This document shows, piece by piece, positions 63,661 to 64,000 of a stretch of 64,000 nt of DNA. Position 1 is the stretch's first letter. Each line of letters starts with the position of its first letter. This stretch comes from Lunularia cruciata. Taxonomy: Eukaryota > Streptophyta > Marchantiopsida > Lunulariales > Lunulariaceae. The position numbers and the translations under genes were made by a program. The notes beneath the pieces are model-generated. The model saw nothing but the letters and a program-made list of their open reading frames with translations, was not told where the DNA came from and did no database searches. The stretch is taken from positions 21,829,001-21,893,000 of the forward strand of contig OX419756.1 in the NCBI GenBank assembly GCA_948567375.1. The letters run 5' to 3'.

Positions 63661-64000
63661 CGGAGGGTGATGCCGATGGCCTTTGAGAACTTGGCGATTG
63701 CTCAGCATAGAGATACTTTACGCTATGCTACCATTTGAGGAGGAGGTTATAAACCCTCGATCCGTCGATTTCATCCAGGTGACTATGTATATCTACAGCA
63801 GACAACACTGACGACACTTGGTGTTTCTACAGGCCGCACTATCTTGAAAGTGCGTGAGGTTTTGCCATCTGGAGTCCTTGTGTTAGAAGGACGTGATGGT
63901 GTTGTTTGGAAGGATCATGTGCGCAATTGTGCGCCATGCCACCTTCCAAACATTGATGGTACTATGGACCCAAGCTTGGCACTTGTACGTGCAAGCTTGA
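63661..64000 (+). pseudogene. Integrase C-terminus, copy C, cut by window end
   Basis: Matches copy A from about 24890 onward: VREVLPSGVLVLEGRDGVVW and HVRNCAPCHLPNIDGTMDPS. The window ends just before the expected PHD finger. Confidence 0.75.

Larger units (their letters stand above)
55090..64000 (+). mobile_element. MTase-gypsy copy C, best-preserved coding copy, runs off window
   Basis: Left end TGTCACACCATTTGTAG at 55090, then A1 block, leader, gag, protease, DNA methyltransferase, RT, RNase H, integrase and the start of the integrase C-terminus at 64000. The PHD finger and right repeats lie beyond the window. It aligns closely with copy A throughout and carries fewer stops; most remaining ones are single C-to-T or G-to-A changes. 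Confidence 0.9.

Overview
This window looks like transposon-dense intergenic DNA from a plant nuclear genome. Nearly all recognisable coding sequence is retrotransposon: Ty1/copia, Ty3/gypsy (one chromovirus, one gypsy element without a chromodomain, and one unusual gypsy family) and a LINE-like reverse transcriptase. No complete host gene, rRNA, functional tRNA or CRISPR was found. The copia primer-binding site of tRNA-iMet type, chromovirus structure and stop-codon decay by C-to-T change at CAG and CGA all fit a plant with heavy DNA methylation. The unusual gypsy and LINE-like types suggest an early-diverging land plant (fern, lycophyte, bryophyte or gymnosperm) rather than a typical angiosperm, but this is a weak inference.

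The main content is a gypsy family present in five copies, called here the MTase-gypsy: E (2156-2647, terminal repeats only), A (8615-26197), B (28548-35115), D (minus strand, 42640-40959) and C (55090 to the window end). Its polyprotein reads gag, zinc knuckles, aspartic protease, C5-cytosine DNA methyltransferase, reverse transcriptase, RNase H, DDE integrase and a C-terminal PHD finger. Its terminal repeats are also abnormal. The left end carries one block (A1). The right end carries B1-A2-B2, an arrangement like the split direct repeats of some tyrosine-recombinase retrotransposons, although this family encodes a DDE integrase. A retroelement with both a DNA-methylation writer and a histone-reader finger is the most interesting find. 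All copies here carry stops or truncations. Copy C has the longest open methyltransferase frame, and copy A has the best-preserved methyltransferase motifs and a PHD finger.

Layout: 1-5247 is an old copia element with copy E inside it. 5248-6609 is unassigned and holds an 86-bp tandem repeat. 6610-6866 is a copia LTR with its primer-binding site, followed by an unrecognised minus-strand coding remnant (6867-8004). Copy A's left repeat is split by a very young minus-strand gypsy element (8741-16566), whose two 692-bp LTRs differ at one base that I can see. Copy A then runs to 26197. 26694-28547 is a copia gag-integrase fragment cut by copy B. 35754-36493 is a solo chromovirus LTR. 37686-40950 is a minus-strand copia element cut by copy D. 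42645-52300 is a LINE-like element split by a complete chromovirus (44669-51285, target duplication CTTTG). 52390-55089 is AT-rich and unassigned. Copy C fills the rest.

The nesting gives an order of events: the older copia and LINE-like elements came first, the MTase-gypsy copies and the chromovirus inserted into them, and the young gypsy element landed in copy A last.
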